Program-made: the position numbers and the translations under genes | Assembly (NCBI GenBank): GCA_030158125.1 | Contig: JAOATL010000012.1 | Coordinates: 62,001-126,000, forward strand | Origin: Limnohabitans sp. | Lineage (GTDB): Bacteria > Pseudomonadota > Gammaproteobacteria > Burkholderiales > Burkholderiaceae_C | Length of the DNA: 64,000 nt | Direction: 5' to 3' | Notes under the pieces: model-generated | Database searches by the model: none | Seen by the model: only the letters and a program-made list of their open reading frames with translations | What the model was told of the DNA's origin: nothing | Part shown: in pieces, positions 1-8,056 of the stretch | Layout: every line of letters begins with the position of its first letter | Numbering within the stretch: position 1 is the first letter of the stretch

Positions 1-45
1 AAGTGGTTGGCCTTGTCAGTGGCCAAGTTGACGCCGGTTGAGTGA
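1..45 (+). CDS. C-terminal end of an upstream CDS (partial)
   Basis: The first 45 bases read openly in frame 1 and end at a TGA, giving a 14-residue tail (KWLALSVAKLTPVE). It lies just upstream of the slyD-type gene on the same strand, so it may be the end of a preceding gene cut by the window edge. Too little is visible to name it, and it could be a chance open stretch. Confidence 0.25.
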   Translation, partial: KWLALSVAKLTPVE

Positions 46-94
46 GTTGAAATTTGAAAAAATATTCAGAAAGAAAGTTTGAGGAAGAAGCCTT

Positions 95-571
95 ATGAAA
101 ATTGAAAAAGACACCGTCGTCACCTTGAAATACAAAGTGTCCGATGCACAAGGTAAATTGCTGGAAGCCGCCGAAGAGCCCATGGCCTATTTGCATGGGG
201 GCTACGAAAACACCTTGCCTAAAATTGAAGAAGCTTTGGATGGCCAAGACAAAGGCTACGAAACCACCCTGGTCTTGTCTGCGGCCGATTCATTTGGCGA
301 ACGCGACGAGAGCTTGGTCCAAACCATGCCCAAGAAAGACTTTCCACCTGGCGTGAAAGTAGGCGGGCAGTTGCGGGGTCGCACACCCGATGGCCGTGAA
401 GCCATTTTCAATGTGGTCAAAATCAAGGGCGATACCGTGATGCTAGATGGCAATCATCCATGGGCAGGACAAACTTTGCGTTTCCAATTGAATGTGGTTG
501 ACGTGCGTGCGGCCATTCAAGAAGAGATTGAGCATCGCCATGTGCATGGTGCACATGGTCACCACCATTGA
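95..571 (+). CDS. slyD: SlyD-type FKBP peptidyl-prolyl cis-trans isomerase
   Basis: 158 aa. It catalyses proline cis-trans isomerisation and acts as a cytoplasmic folding chaperone; SlyD proteins also bind Ni/Zn. The N-terminus (KDTVVTLKYKVSDAQGKLLE) and the GYENTLPKIEEAL segment are typical of SlyD FKBP domains, with an inserted flap domain at about residues 70-125. The tail, residues 145-158, is histidine-rich (HRHVHGAHGHHH), which fits metal binding. It is shorter than E. coli SlyD because the metal tail is short. The start follows a purine-rich ribosome site (GAGGAAGAAG) and a strong hairpin terminator lies 16 bases past the stop, so it is probably transcribed alone or as the last gene of a unit. 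Identity is based on family recognition. Confidence 0.9.
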   Translation: MKIEKDTVVTLKYKVSDAQGKLLEAAEEPMAYLHGGYENTLPKIEEALDGQDKGYETTLVLSAADSFGERDESLVQTMPKKDFPPGVKVGGQLRGRTPDGREAIFNVVKIKGDTVMLDGNHPWAGQTLRFQLNVVDVRAAIQEEIEHRHVHGAHGHHH

Positions 572-586
572 GCGTGTCTCTTTAAC

Positions 587-614
587 AAAAAGCCTGCAGA
601 TGCAGGCTTTTTTT
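587..614. terminator. Bidirectional rho-independent terminator
   Basis: A perfect 12-bp stem (AAAAAGCCTGCA / TGCAGGCTTTTT) with a GA loop has an A-run on the left and a T-run on the right. It works on paper in both directions and separates the convergent slyD-type gene and the BPSS1780-family gene, whose stop codon overlaps the T-run. Confidence 0.9.
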
Positions 615-1401
615 ACGCTTGTGTTTCGCTGCCGGGTGAGGGCAAGTCAAAGCAATCTTTGACGCTGAAATAAACCGAGGTGAAAAACATGGCCGCCATG
701 AGCAAGGCGCCAGGCATGAGGACGGCGCCGGTGAGGTCATTGCCCCCCAAAGCGCTGCTGACCATCAAAATGACGGTTGCGCCCACCACAAACACGCCTG
801 TCCAAGCCAGCAAGTAAACCGCAAACGCCCCCAGATTGCGCCAGCAGGCGACCGCACTGAAGAACATGCTTTTGAGCGGTGGCACCCCGTGCCAATGCAC
901 CAAAGCAGGTGCATGCCAGAACATCATGGACAAGGGAATGTAAAGCCCGGTGGCCAGCCACATGGCAAATTGGAAATCAGAGTCGTTGACCACCTCCGGG
1001 GTGATGGGTGCATTGGCCAAATAAACTTTGGCAAATCCACCGCCATCGACCATGGCCGAAATCAGCATGACGGCCAAGAAACTACCCGCATACAACAAGC
1101 CCAAGGTGAGCATGGCTTTGAGACGCTGTTGATCGGCTCGAAAAGCGACCATCAACACCGTTGGCATGGGAAATTTGCCTGCCGCAGCTTGCTCTGTGGC
1201 CACCATCAGGCCCAAAGACGCGGCGGGCAGAACGAGCAACGCAACGGCAGCGCCAATGAGGGGAATCATGGACAGCACGGACACCCAAGCCATGAACAAA
1301 AAGAACAAGCCCGTGAAGGCCAAAGGCTGTCGCCAAAAAGTACGGATACCCTGTTGAACCCAAACCAAGCCTTGTTTGGCAGGAACGATGTGAAGCTTCA
1401 T
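613..1401 (-). CDS. BPSS1780-family integral membrane protein
   Basis: 262 aa, function unknown. The sequence has about six hydrophobic segments, starting near residue 28 after a short soluble N-terminus (QGLVWVQQGIRTFWRQP) that is characteristic of a betaproteobacterial family annotated as BPSS1780. Its ATG overlaps the thrB stop codon by four bases (ATGA), so the two genes are translationally coupled. This pairing with thrB looks like local operon structure and says nothing definite about function. No enzymatic motif was seen. The family name is from recognition of the N-terminal pattern; the function is open. Confidence 0.75.
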   Translation of the reverse strand: MKLHIVPAKQGLVWVQQGIRTFWRQPLAFTGLFFLFMAWVSVLSMIPLIGAAVALLVLPAASLGLMVATEQAAAGKFPMPTVLMVAFRADQQRLKAMLTLGLLYAGSFLAVMLISAMVDGGGFAKVYLANAPITPEVVNDSDFQFAMWLATGLYIPLSMMFWHAPALVHWHGVPPLKSMFFSAVACWRNLGAFAVYLLAWTGVFVVGATVILMVSSALGGNDLTGAVLMPGALLMAAMFFTSVYFSVKDCFDLPSPGSETQA

Positions 1402-2354
1402 GTTGAGAGCTTAAGCGGGGAAGCCAGGCGAGACCGCAATACCCGTTCAAAATGGGTGGGATCATGCGGCTTGAGCATGGCAGCATCGCGGGGGAGGTAA
1501 AAGTCCCAGAGTCTGGAAATCCAAAAGCGCAATGCACCCGCACGCAACATCGCTGGCAGCAATTGACGCTCGGCCGCGCGCAAGGGCCGCACCGCTTGGT
1601 AAGCCTCGAGCATGGCTTGGGCGCGTTCGGCGTGGTGCTCGCCTGTGGGCAAGTCGATGCACCAATCGTTCAAGCACACGGACAAGTCAAACAACCAGGT
1701 GTCGACGCCCGCAAAGTAGAAATCAAAAAATCCAGTGAGTTTGTTGCCGTCAAACATGACGTTGTCACGGAACAGGTCGGCGTGCACGGGGCCTTTGGGC
1801 AACGCTTGGTATGCGGCACCCTGTGCAATGTGGTTTTGATAGGCCAACTCGCCTTGCAACAAACCAGACTGGGCTTCGTCCAAATAGGGCAAGACCACAG
1901 GCACGGTGTCGTTCCACCATGGCAGCCCGCGCAGGTTGGGTTGGCTGCGGTTGTAGTCTTCACCAGCCAAATGCATGCGGGCCAACATGTCGCCTACAGC
2001 TGCACAATGGACGGCTTCTGGCGTTAGTTGGCTTTTGCCTTCCAGTCGATTGACCACGGCGGCCGGCTTGTCACAAACGGTGTGCAAAATATCGCCATCG
2101 CGGTTGGCCGCAGGATTGGGCACGGGGATGCCTTTTTCGGCCAAATGCTTCATGAGAAACAAATAGAAGGGCAACTGTTCGTGGTTGAGGCGTTCAAACA
2201 GCGTCAGAACGTAATCACCCAGGTCGGTAGAGGCAAAGTAATTGGTGTTTTCAATGCCACCCTCAATGCCTCTTAACTCGGTCAATGTGCCCAAGCCAAG
2301 TTGGGACATGAGCTCGGCGGCTTGTTCTTCAGTAACGGGCGTAAAAACAGCCAT
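1398..2354 (-). CDS. thrB: Homoserine kinase (ThrB, APH/choline-kinase fold)
   Basis: 318 aa. It phosphorylates homoserine with ATP to O-phosphohomoserine in threonine biosynthesis. This is the type found in many proteobacteria with an aminoglycoside-phosphotransferase fold, not the GHMP fold of E. coli ThrB. The N-terminal lobe contains GIEGGIENTNYF (nucleotide loop). The catalytic segment HADLFRDNVMFDG at about residue 190 is followed by GFFDFYFAG, the metal-binding Asp region. Length matches the family. It is divergent from polA across a 139-bp spacer and coupled to the downstream membrane-protein gene by an ATGA overlap. Confidence 0.92.
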   Translation of the reverse strand: MAVFTPVTEEQAAELMSQLGLGTLTELRGIEGGIENTNYFASTDLGDYVLTLFERLNHEQLPFYLFLMKHLAEKGIPVPNPAANRDGDILHTVCDKPAAVVNRLEGKSQLTPEAVHCAAVGDMLARMHLAGEDYNRSQPNLRGLPWWNDTVPVVLPYLDEAQSGLLQGELAYQNHIAQGAAYQALPKGPVHADLFRDNVMFDGNKLTGFFDFYFAGVDTWLFDLSVCLNDWCIDLPTGEHHAERAQAMLEAYQAVRPLRAAERQLLPAMLRAGALRFWISRLWDFYLPRDAAMLKPHDPTHFERVLRSRLASPLKLST

Positions 2355-2493
2355 GGCTTATGAGTGGGTCAAAAGTGTGTAAAAGGCGCCCGGAGGCAAT
2401 GCGAAATGCATGGCCAGATTGTAGGGGCTGTTGCCCCCAAATTTGCCCTGCTTCGGCTCGGTAAAACCCGCCTAGGACAGGCACAATTGGGGC

Positions 2494-5292
2494 ATGAGCG
2501 ACAAGAAAACCCTGCTGTTGGTCGATGGCTCCAGCTATCTGTACCGTGCCTTCCATGCCATGCCCGATTTGAGGGCTGTGCCTGGCGATCCTGCCAGCCC
2601 TGCCACGGGTGCGATTCGCGGCATGATCAACATGATGGAACGTTTGCGCAAAGACATTCCCGCCGAATATGCGGTCTGCGTGTTTGATGCAAAGGGTCCT
2701 ACTTTCCGTGATGAGATTTACCCTGCGTACAAGCAAAATCGCAGCCCAATGCCCGATGATTTGCGCTCGCAAATAGAGCCCATTCACACGTTGGTGCGTT
2801 TGATGGGCTGGAAAGTGCTCGATGTACCAGGCGTTGAAGCCGATGATGTGATTGGCACCTTGGCCGCGGTGGGCGCATCGCACGGCATTGAAGTGATCGT
2901 GTCCAGTGGCGACAAAGACTTGGCGCAGTTGGTCAACCAACACATCACCATCATTGACACCATGAACGGCAAACGCCGCGATTTGGCCGGTGTCCAAGAA
3001 GAGTTTGGTGTGCCCGCTAGCTTAATGCTTGATTATCAAATTTTGGTGGGTGATACCGTGGACAACGTCCCCGGTGTGCAGAAGGTGGGGCCTAAAACAG
3101 CCGCTAAGTTGTTGTTGGAATATGGCTCCTTAGACAACTTGATGGCCAATGCCGAGCAAATCAAAGGTGTCGTGGGTGAGAATCTGCGAGGGGCTGTCGA
3201 TTGGTTGCCCACGGGGCGACAGCTTTTGAAAATTCGCACTGACTGCGATTTGAACGCTTACGTGCCCGAGCTGCCTTCGCTTGAAACCATTCGTTTGGGT
3301 CAGCCCCATGAGTCTGACTTGTTGGACTTCTACGAAAAATACGGCTTCAAGGGCCTGGTCAGAAGCCGTGGTGCAGGTGCAGTGGAAGCCTCTGGTTCAA
3401 GCAAGTCTTCTGGCAAGTCAGCCAAGCCTGCATTTGTGCCGATGGACGATATGTTTGCTGAACCCGAACCTGTGGTGACAGTGACGGGCGATAAACAGTA
3501 CGAAACCATTTTGACCTGGGCGCAGTTCGATGCATGGCTGCCCAAGTTGGAAGCCGCTGAGTGCGTGGCCATCGACACCGAAACCACCTCTCTCGATGCC
3601 ATGCGCGCTGACTTGGTGGGCATCAGCTGGAGTGTCAAGCCTGGTGAAGCGGCCTACTTGCCCCTGCGCCATGATGGGCCCGATGCACCGGTTCAATTGC
3701 CCATGAATGAGGTATTGGCCAAGCTCAGGCCATGGCTGGAAAACCCGCTCAAACTCAAGGTGGGTCAGCACATCAAATACGACCGTCATGTGTTTGCCAA
3801 CGTGGGCATTGAAGTGCATGGCTATGCGCACGACACCATGCTGCAAAGCTACGTGCTAGAAGTGCACAAGCCCCACAGCCTCACCAGTTTGGCTTTGCGC
3901 CACGTGGGTCGCACGGGCATCACTTACGAAGATTTGTGCGGCAAGGGTGCACACCAAATTTCGTTTGCACAAGTCGATGTTGAAAAAGCCGCCGAGTATT
4001 CATGTGAAGACGCCGACCAATGTTTGGATGTGCATGGTGTGTTGTGGCCGCGTATTCAAGCCGATGCCAAGTTGCGCGCCATTTACGACATTGAAATTGC
4101 CACCAGCGAAGCCTTGTACCGCATTGAACGCAATGGGGTGTTGATTGATGGCCCCACACTGGCCGCGCAAAGCCAAGCCTTGGGACAACGCATTGTGCAA
4201 TTGGAAACGGAGGCCTATGAAATTGCAGGACAGCCGTTCAATTTGAGCAGTCCCAAGCAATTGGGCGAAATCTTTTTTGACAAGCTGGGCTTGCCCGTTA
4301 TCAAGAAAACGGCCACAGGTGCCCGCAGTACCGATGAAGAAGTTCTGGAGAAGCTGGCCGAAGACTATCCCTTGCCTGCGCGCATTCTGGAACACCGAAG
4401 CTTGTCCAAACTCAAGGGCACCTACACCGACAAGTTGGCGCAGATGGCTTTGCCCAGAACGGGCAGGGTGCACACACACTATGCGCAAGCTGTGGCAGTC
4501 ACAGGACGTTTGTCCAGTAACGATCCCAATTTACAAAACATTCCCATTCGCACCGCTGAAGGGCGAAAAGTACGCGAAGCCTTTGTGGCACCTGTCGGTA
4601 GTTTGATTGCCAGTGCCGATTACTCGCAAATTGAATTGCGCATCATGGCGCACCTCAGCGGCGATGAGGCTTTGCTGCGTGCGTTCCATCAAGGTTTGGA
4701 TGTGCACAAAGCCACAGCTGCCGAGGTGTTTGGTTCTACACCAGATCAAGTGTCGAGCGAGCAACGACGCTATGCCAAAACCATCAACTTCGGTTTGATC
4801 TACGGCATGAGCGCTTTTGGTTTGGCCAAAGCATTGGGCATTGACAACGGCGCGGCCAAAAATTACATCGAACGTTACTTCCAGCGCTTTGCAGGCGTGA
4901 AACGTTACATGGACGAAACGCGCGAGCAAGCCAAATCGCAAGGCTATGTCGAAACCGTGTTTGGGCGTCGCTTGTACCTGCCAGAAATCAATTCACCCAA
5001 TGGCCCCAGACGCGCGGGCGCAGAACGTGCCGCCATCAATGCGCCCATGCAAGGCACAGCGGCCGACTTGATCAAGCTGTCAATGATCGCCGTGCAAGCT
5101 GGGATTGACCGTGAGCAACGCAAAACCAAAGTGATCATGCAAGTGCACGATGAGTTGGTGTTTGAGGTGCCAGAAGATGAGGTGGATTGGCTGAAAGTAG
5201 CGGTACCCCAATGGATGGCCGACGTGGCTTCGCTCAAAGTGCCTTTGTTGGCAGAAGTGGGCGTGGGCTTGAATTGGGATCAAGCGCATTGA
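2494..5292 (+). CDS. polA: DNA polymerase I
   Basis: 932 aa, full length. It fills gaps and removes RNA primers in replication and repair. Domains in order: 5'-3' exonuclease (residues 1 to about 290, LLLVDGSSYLYRAFHA; VEADDVIGTLA), 3'-5' proofreading exonuclease (about 340-530) and polymerase (about 560-932). The proofreading site appears intact: DTETTS near residue 360 and the YSCEDADQ Tyr-x3-Asp motif near 505. Polymerase motif A is DYSQIELR (about 708), motif B RRYAKTINFGLIYG (about 758) and motif C QVHDELVFE (about 884). It overlaps the next gene by one base (TGATG), so the Nudix gene is probably co-translated. Confidence 0.98.
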   Translation: MSDKKTLLLVDGSSYLYRAFHAMPDLRAVPGDPASPATGAIRGMINMMERLRKDIPAEYAVCVFDAKGPTFRDEIYPAYKQNRSPMPDDLRSQIEPIHTLVRLMGWKVLDVPGVEADDVIGTLAAVGASHGIEVIVSSGDKDLAQLVNQHITIIDTMNGKRRDLAGVQEEFGVPASLMLDYQILVGDTVDNVPGVQKVGPKTAAKLLLEYGSLDNLMANAEQIKGVVGENLRGAVDWLPTGRQLLKIRTDCDLNAYVPELPSLETIRLGQPHESDLLDFYEKYGFKGLVRSRGAGAVEASGSSKSSGKSAKPAFVPMDDMFAEPEPVVTVTGDKQYETILTWAQFDAWLPKLEAAECVAIDTETTSLDAMRADLVGISWSVKPGEAAYLPLRHDGPDAPVQLPMNEVLAKLRPWLENPLKLKVGQHIKYDRHVFANVGIEVHGYAHDTMLQSYVLEVHKPHSLTSLALRHVGRTGITYEDLCGKGAHQISFAQVDVEKAAEYSCEDADQCLDVHGVLWPRIQADAKLRAIYDIEIATSEALYRIERNGVLIDGPTLAAQSQALGQRIVQLETEAYEIAGQPFNLSSPKQLGEIFFDKLGLPVIKKTATGARSTDEEVLEKLAEDYPLPARILEHRSLSKLKGTYTDKLAQMALPRTGRVHTHYAQAVAVTGRLSSNDPNLQNIPIRTAEGRKVREAFVAPVGSLIASADYSQIELRIMAHLSGDEALLRAFHQGLDVHKATAAEVFGSTPDQVSSEQRRYAKTINFGLIYGMSAFGLAKALGIDNGAAKNYIERYFQRFAGVKRYMDETREQAKSQGYVETVFGRRLYLPEINSPNGPRRAGAERAAINAPMQGTAADLIKLSMIAVQAGIDREQRKTKVIMQVHDELVFEVPEDEVDWLKVAVPQWMADVASLKVPLLAEVGVGLNWDQAH

Positions 5293-6176
5293 TGAAAACG
5301 TGCATCCAAAAATTTCACGATAGCCTGGGTGCCGCCGAGCTGCAAGTGCTACAGCAATGCTTGCAGCAAGCCACGCAGCCACTGCCTGAAGACGCCATGC
5401 CATGGTATCTGGGGGATGCGAATTCACCAACCGGCTATCTCACCCCCACACATGCCAAGATCATTCTCAGTCTGCGCAAAGATTGGCTGCGTGTGCCGCA
5501 TGCTTTGGTCTGGGATACACCCGAGCGCAGCCCTGCGTCGCGCAGTGTTGCCTTGGCCGATTTGGCAGCTCAATTGCGTGACTTGGGACATGTCACAGGC
5601 TGGCGCAATGAGAAGTTCAGTTACTGGCCAGACTCGGAAATACTGGTGAATGGCTTGTGCCGTGAGCCATCAAGTCAATTGACGGCTGCGTTTGACATGG
5701 AGCGTGCCGCCTATCGATTTTTTGGTTTGCGCAGCCACGCCGTCCATGTCAATGGCTTCACTGCCGATGGGTTTTTGTGGTGTGGCCGCCGCGCCCTGAC
5801 CAAGCCCACCGATCCAGGGATGCTGGACAACATCGCTGCAGGCGGCTTGCCCGTGGGCGAGTCTTTGCAAAGTTGTGGTGTGCGTGAAATGGCAGAGGAG
5901 GCTGGCTTGACCGAATCGCTCGCCCTGACAGCCGTGCCCAACGGCCAAGTGACCACCAGTCGCACCGTCAAGCGTGGCTGGCACCACGAAACCTTATGGG
6001 TCTACAACTTGTGGGTGCCCGCCGATGTTCAGCCTGTGAACCAGGATGGAGAGGTGGCTGAATTCAGTTTGTTGTCCCCGCAGCAGGTGGTGCAGGCCAT
6101 TGCTTCAAAAAGCATGACCATCGATGCCGCCTGTGTCATTGCGCATGCTGTTTTGCACAGCCGCCAATGTCCATAA
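5292..6176 (+). CDS. Nudix hydrolase with DUF4743-type N-terminal domain
   Basis: 294 aa. The C-terminal half carries a perfect Nudix box, G-x5-E-x7-RE-x2-EE-x-G, at about residues 177-199 (GGLPVGESLQSCGVREMAEE). The N-terminal half resembles the DUF4743 domain attached to Nudix domains in thiamine-pyrophosphokinase-related proteins such as yeast Tnr3. Members may hydrolyse damaged thiamine diphosphate, but that is inference for this protein. The ATG overlaps the polA stop by one base; a longer in-frame reading that begins inside polA is less likely. No other thiamine gene is adjacent. Confidence 0.85.
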   Translation: MKTCIQKFHDSLGAAELQVLQQCLQQATQPLPEDAMPWYLGDANSPTGYLTPTHAKIILSLRKDWLRVPHALVWDTPERSPASRSVALADLAAQLRDLGHVTGWRNEKFSYWPDSEILVNGLCREPSSQLTAAFDMERAAYRFFGLRSHAVHVNGFTADGFLWCGRRALTKPTDPGMLDNIAAGGLPVGESLQSCGVREMAEEAGLTESLALTAVPNGQVTTSRTVKRGWHHETLWVYNLWVPADVQPVNQDGEVAEFSLLSPQQVVQAIASKSMTIDAACVIAHAVLHSRQCP

Positions 6177-6202
6177 GCTGGCTTGACCGGATTTGAATCA
6201 CT

Positions 6203-6958
6203 GTGACAGACATCGGCTTTTATCCAATGGCGGTGGTTCTGGTGGGCTACTTCGTTTTGGGCACTGCAGGTTTTGGCTCTGCCTTGATCATTGTGCCGTT
6301 GCTGGCTTGGGACTGGCCTCTGGCGCTCGTGGTGCCCTTGGTCTTGCTGATTGACGTGCCAGCTGCCGTTTTACACACGGGTTTGAATTTCAGGCAGGTG
6401 ATGTGGCGCGAGTTGCCGCCCTTGCTGCCATCGGTCCTGTTGGGAGCGCTGTTGGGTATTGGATTGATTCATTGGACGCAAGCTGAATTCTTGTTGTTGC
6501 TCTTGGGCCTGTACGTGATTGACGTTGCTTGGCGCGGTTGGAAGGCATTGCCAACAGTCATCCGGCCGCAGGCGCATGCCATGCACGTATCTGGCTTTGC
6601 CATGGGCTTGGTAGAAACCATGTTTGGCACAGCAGGCCCCGTGGTCATGTCTTGGTTGTCGCAGCGGTTACAAGACCCTTTTTTAATTCGCGCCACCATG
6701 CCCATGAGTATCATCGGCTTGTCTTCCATTGCACTGTTGATGGTCGGCGCTTCGGGTGGCTTGGTACAACCAGCCCTCTGGACGAGTGTGGCTTGGTTGT
6801 TGCCCATGGCCTTGACGGGCGTTTGGCTGGGGCACAAGTTGGCGCAGCGCATGGCTGCAGCGGTTCTCAGGCCCTTCATTTATGGCTTCTTAGGCTTGAG
6901 TGGCTTGGTGTTGTGTGCCAGGTCTGCGCGCGGCTTGTATTCATTTTTTGCGAATTGA
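6203..6958 (+). CDS. TauE/SafE (TSUP) family anion permease
   Basis: 251 aa with a GTG start. About eight hydrophobic segments in two similar halves fit the TSUP fold; GTAGFGSALIIVPLL near residue 20 and GLVETMFGTAGPVVM near 136 are the paired re-entrant glycine motifs. TSUP proteins move sulfite, sulfoacetate, thiosulfate or other organosulfur anions across the inner membrane, often outward. The gene is 9 bases upstream of the FNR-like regulator and next to a sulfur-oxidation island, so sulfite or thiosulfate traffic is a reasonable inference. The substrate cannot be read from the sequence. Confidence 0.85.
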   Translation: MTDIGFYPMAVVLVGYFVLGTAGFGSALIIVPLLAWDWPLALVVPLVLLIDVPAAVLHTGLNFRQVMWRELPPLLPSVLLGALLGIGLIHWTQAEFLLLLLGLYVIDVAWRGWKALPTVIRPQAHAMHVSGFAMGLVETMFGTAGPVVMSWLSQRLQDPFLIRATMPMSIIGLSSIALLMVGASGGLVQPALWTSVAWLLPMALTGVWLGHKLAQRMAAAVLRPFIYGFLGLSGLVLCARSARGLYSFFAN

Positions 6959-6967
6959 GAAAATCAG

Positions 6968-7672
6968 ATGATCCCCATTCACATTGAATCTGCTTGGCAA
7001 GGTACGTCAGACTGCCGTGCTTGTGGCATTCGCGATTTGGTTTTGTTTGCCGATTTGAACGAGGACGATTTCGGACTCATTCATGCCCCCATCGATGACA
7101 TGACCTATCCGGTCGGGGGCTTGATGTACTCCGAGGGAGACAAAGCCTTAGGGGTGTTTACTTTGCGGCAAGGCATAGTCAAGCTGGTTCGGTCGACAGC
7201 CGATGGCAGAGAGCGGATCATTCGGGTGTTGCGGGCTGGCGATGTGGTGGGCATCGAAGCCTTGGCCACCGGCCACTACGATTCAGAGGCTGTGGCCTTG
7301 AACGAAGTCAAAGTGTGCCGAATTCCATTGGGCGTGATGCACAACCTCAGCACCCAATCACCCAGATTGCACAACCGATTGATGCAAAAATGGCAACAGG
7401 CCTTGAAGGGTGCGGACGATTGGCTGGCCGATTTGAATTTTGGTACGGCGCGACAACGAGTCGCCCGCTTCATTCTCAAAATGCGCCATGAAGTGCACCC
7501 AGATCAAAGCAGCATGTTTTCACGCGAAGACATGGGTGCCATGATGGACCTCAAGCTAGAGACGGTGAGCCGAGAAGTCAGTGGCTTGGTGCGCGAGCAA
7601 GTGATTGAGCCACTCGACAAAGCCGGACGGCTTTATCGCATTCAAGACGAAAAAGCATTAACGTCCGCTTGA
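6968..7672 (+). CDS. Crp/Fnr-family regulator with FNR-type recognition helix
   Basis: 234 aa. It has an N-terminal CxxC (C16, C19), a cyclic-nucleotide-like beta-barrel (about 45-125), a dimer helix and a C-terminal winged helix. The recognition helix reads LETVSRE with E198, S201 and R202, the residues FNR uses to bind TTGAT half-sites. Compared with E. coli FNR (C20-x2-C23-x5-C29 and C122), C16, C19 and C117 (in VCRIPL) match, but the C29 position is V25. A standard four-cysteine 4Fe-4S site is therefore incomplete. FNR-like boxes occur nearby at 7888 and 7979 and upstream of soxC. It is 9 bases after the TauE gene. Confidence 0.88.
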   Translation: MIPIHIESAWQGTSDCRACGIRDLVLFADLNEDDFGLIHAPIDDMTYPVGGLMYSEGDKALGVFTLRQGIVKLVRSTADGRERIIRVLRAGDVVGIEALATGHYDSEAVALNEVKVCRIPLGVMHNLSTQSPRLHNRLMQKWQQALKGADDWLADLNFGTARQRVARFILKMRHEVHPDQSSMFSREDMGAMMDLKLETVSREVSGLVREQVIEPLDKAGRLYRIQDEKALTSA

Positions 7673-7684
7673 GTTGCCTTGAGT

Positions 7685-7813
7685 TCAGGGCTTTGTGGAT
7701 GACCCCGATAAAAACAATCGGAGAAAAAACACGCCCATGCCAATCATGAACATGATGCCAATGAAGCTCATCAAGCCGTAGTCTGTGAAAAACAAGTCGT
7801 GGAACAATTTCAT
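7685..7813 (-). CDS. DUF3149 single-span membrane microprotein
   Basis: 42 aa, beginning MKLFHDLFFTDYGLMSFIG. It has a ribosome site (GAAGGAAAAAAG) just before the ATG. A single hydrophobic helix (about 14-36) ends in a short polar tail SGSSTKP. The N-terminal pattern HDLFFT-x-x-G is that of DUF3149, a short uncharacterised membrane family in beta/gammaproteobacteria. A paralogue with the same N-terminus lies at 8816-8950 on the other strand. The gene is convergent with the FNR-like regulator. Function unknown. Confidence 0.75.
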   Translation of the reverse strand: MKLFHDLFFTDYGLMSFIGIMFMIGMGVFFLRLFLSGSSTKP

Positions 7814-7887
7814 CTTTTTTCCTTCAGTGAGTTGCAGGTGTTGTCACACCGTGATCAACATCTTGCGCTTCTCGATGACGGATTGCT

Positions 7888-7901
7888 TTGACATAAGTTA
7901 A
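7888..7901. promoter_or_regulatory. FNR-like box (TTGACATAAGTTAA)
   Basis: The site matches the TTGAT-N4-ATCAA layout with three deviations (TTGAC and GTTAA half-sites). It lies 75 bp upstream of the DUF3149 start and 156 bp upstream of the rhodanese gene, and could serve the minus-strand gene. The FNR-type regulator is encoded next door. Confidence 0.4.
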
Positions 7902-7978
7902 GAAATTGAACGGCGGAATGAGCGGCAATGCCTGAGCTTAAGGTGACGATTCTGGCCCTGATGTTTTCGCCAAACGAT

Positions 7979-7992
7979 TTGACTTAAGTCTA
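7979..7992 (+). promoter_or_regulatory. FNR-like box (TTGACTTAAGTCTA)
   Basis: The box contains the perfect 10-bp palindrome GACTTAAGTC within an FNR-type frame. Its centre (7985.5) is 41.5 bases upstream of the start point expected from the -10-like hexamer TATAGT at 8015-8020. That is the classic class II activator position. It probably serves the rhodanese/AhpD-like/DUF3149 unit. Confidence 0.5.
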
Positions 7993-8001
7993 GACGGCCA
8001 C

Positions 8002-8020
8002 ATACCCCTTGGGGTATAGT
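8002..8020 (+). promoter_or_regulatory. CsoR/CstR-type operator overlapping a -10 element
   Basis: ATACCCCTTGGGGTAT (8002-8017) is an inverted repeat with 7-bp arms, of the form ATACCC-N4-GGGTAT known for CsoR/CstR-family repressors. It overlaps the -10-like hexamer TATAGT at 8015-8020, so a bound repressor would block the promoter of the rhodanese gene that starts at 8057. A second copy of the motif lies at 21579. No CsoR-family gene is in the window. Confidence 0.65.
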
Positions 8021-8056
8021 TCGCCCAGGGATTAACCTGATTGGAGACCTTTCAAG

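Noticed and set aside
1452-2027. 191-codon frame antisense to thrB
   Set aside because: thrB on the other strand has kinase motifs and correct length; this frame has no recognisable feature.
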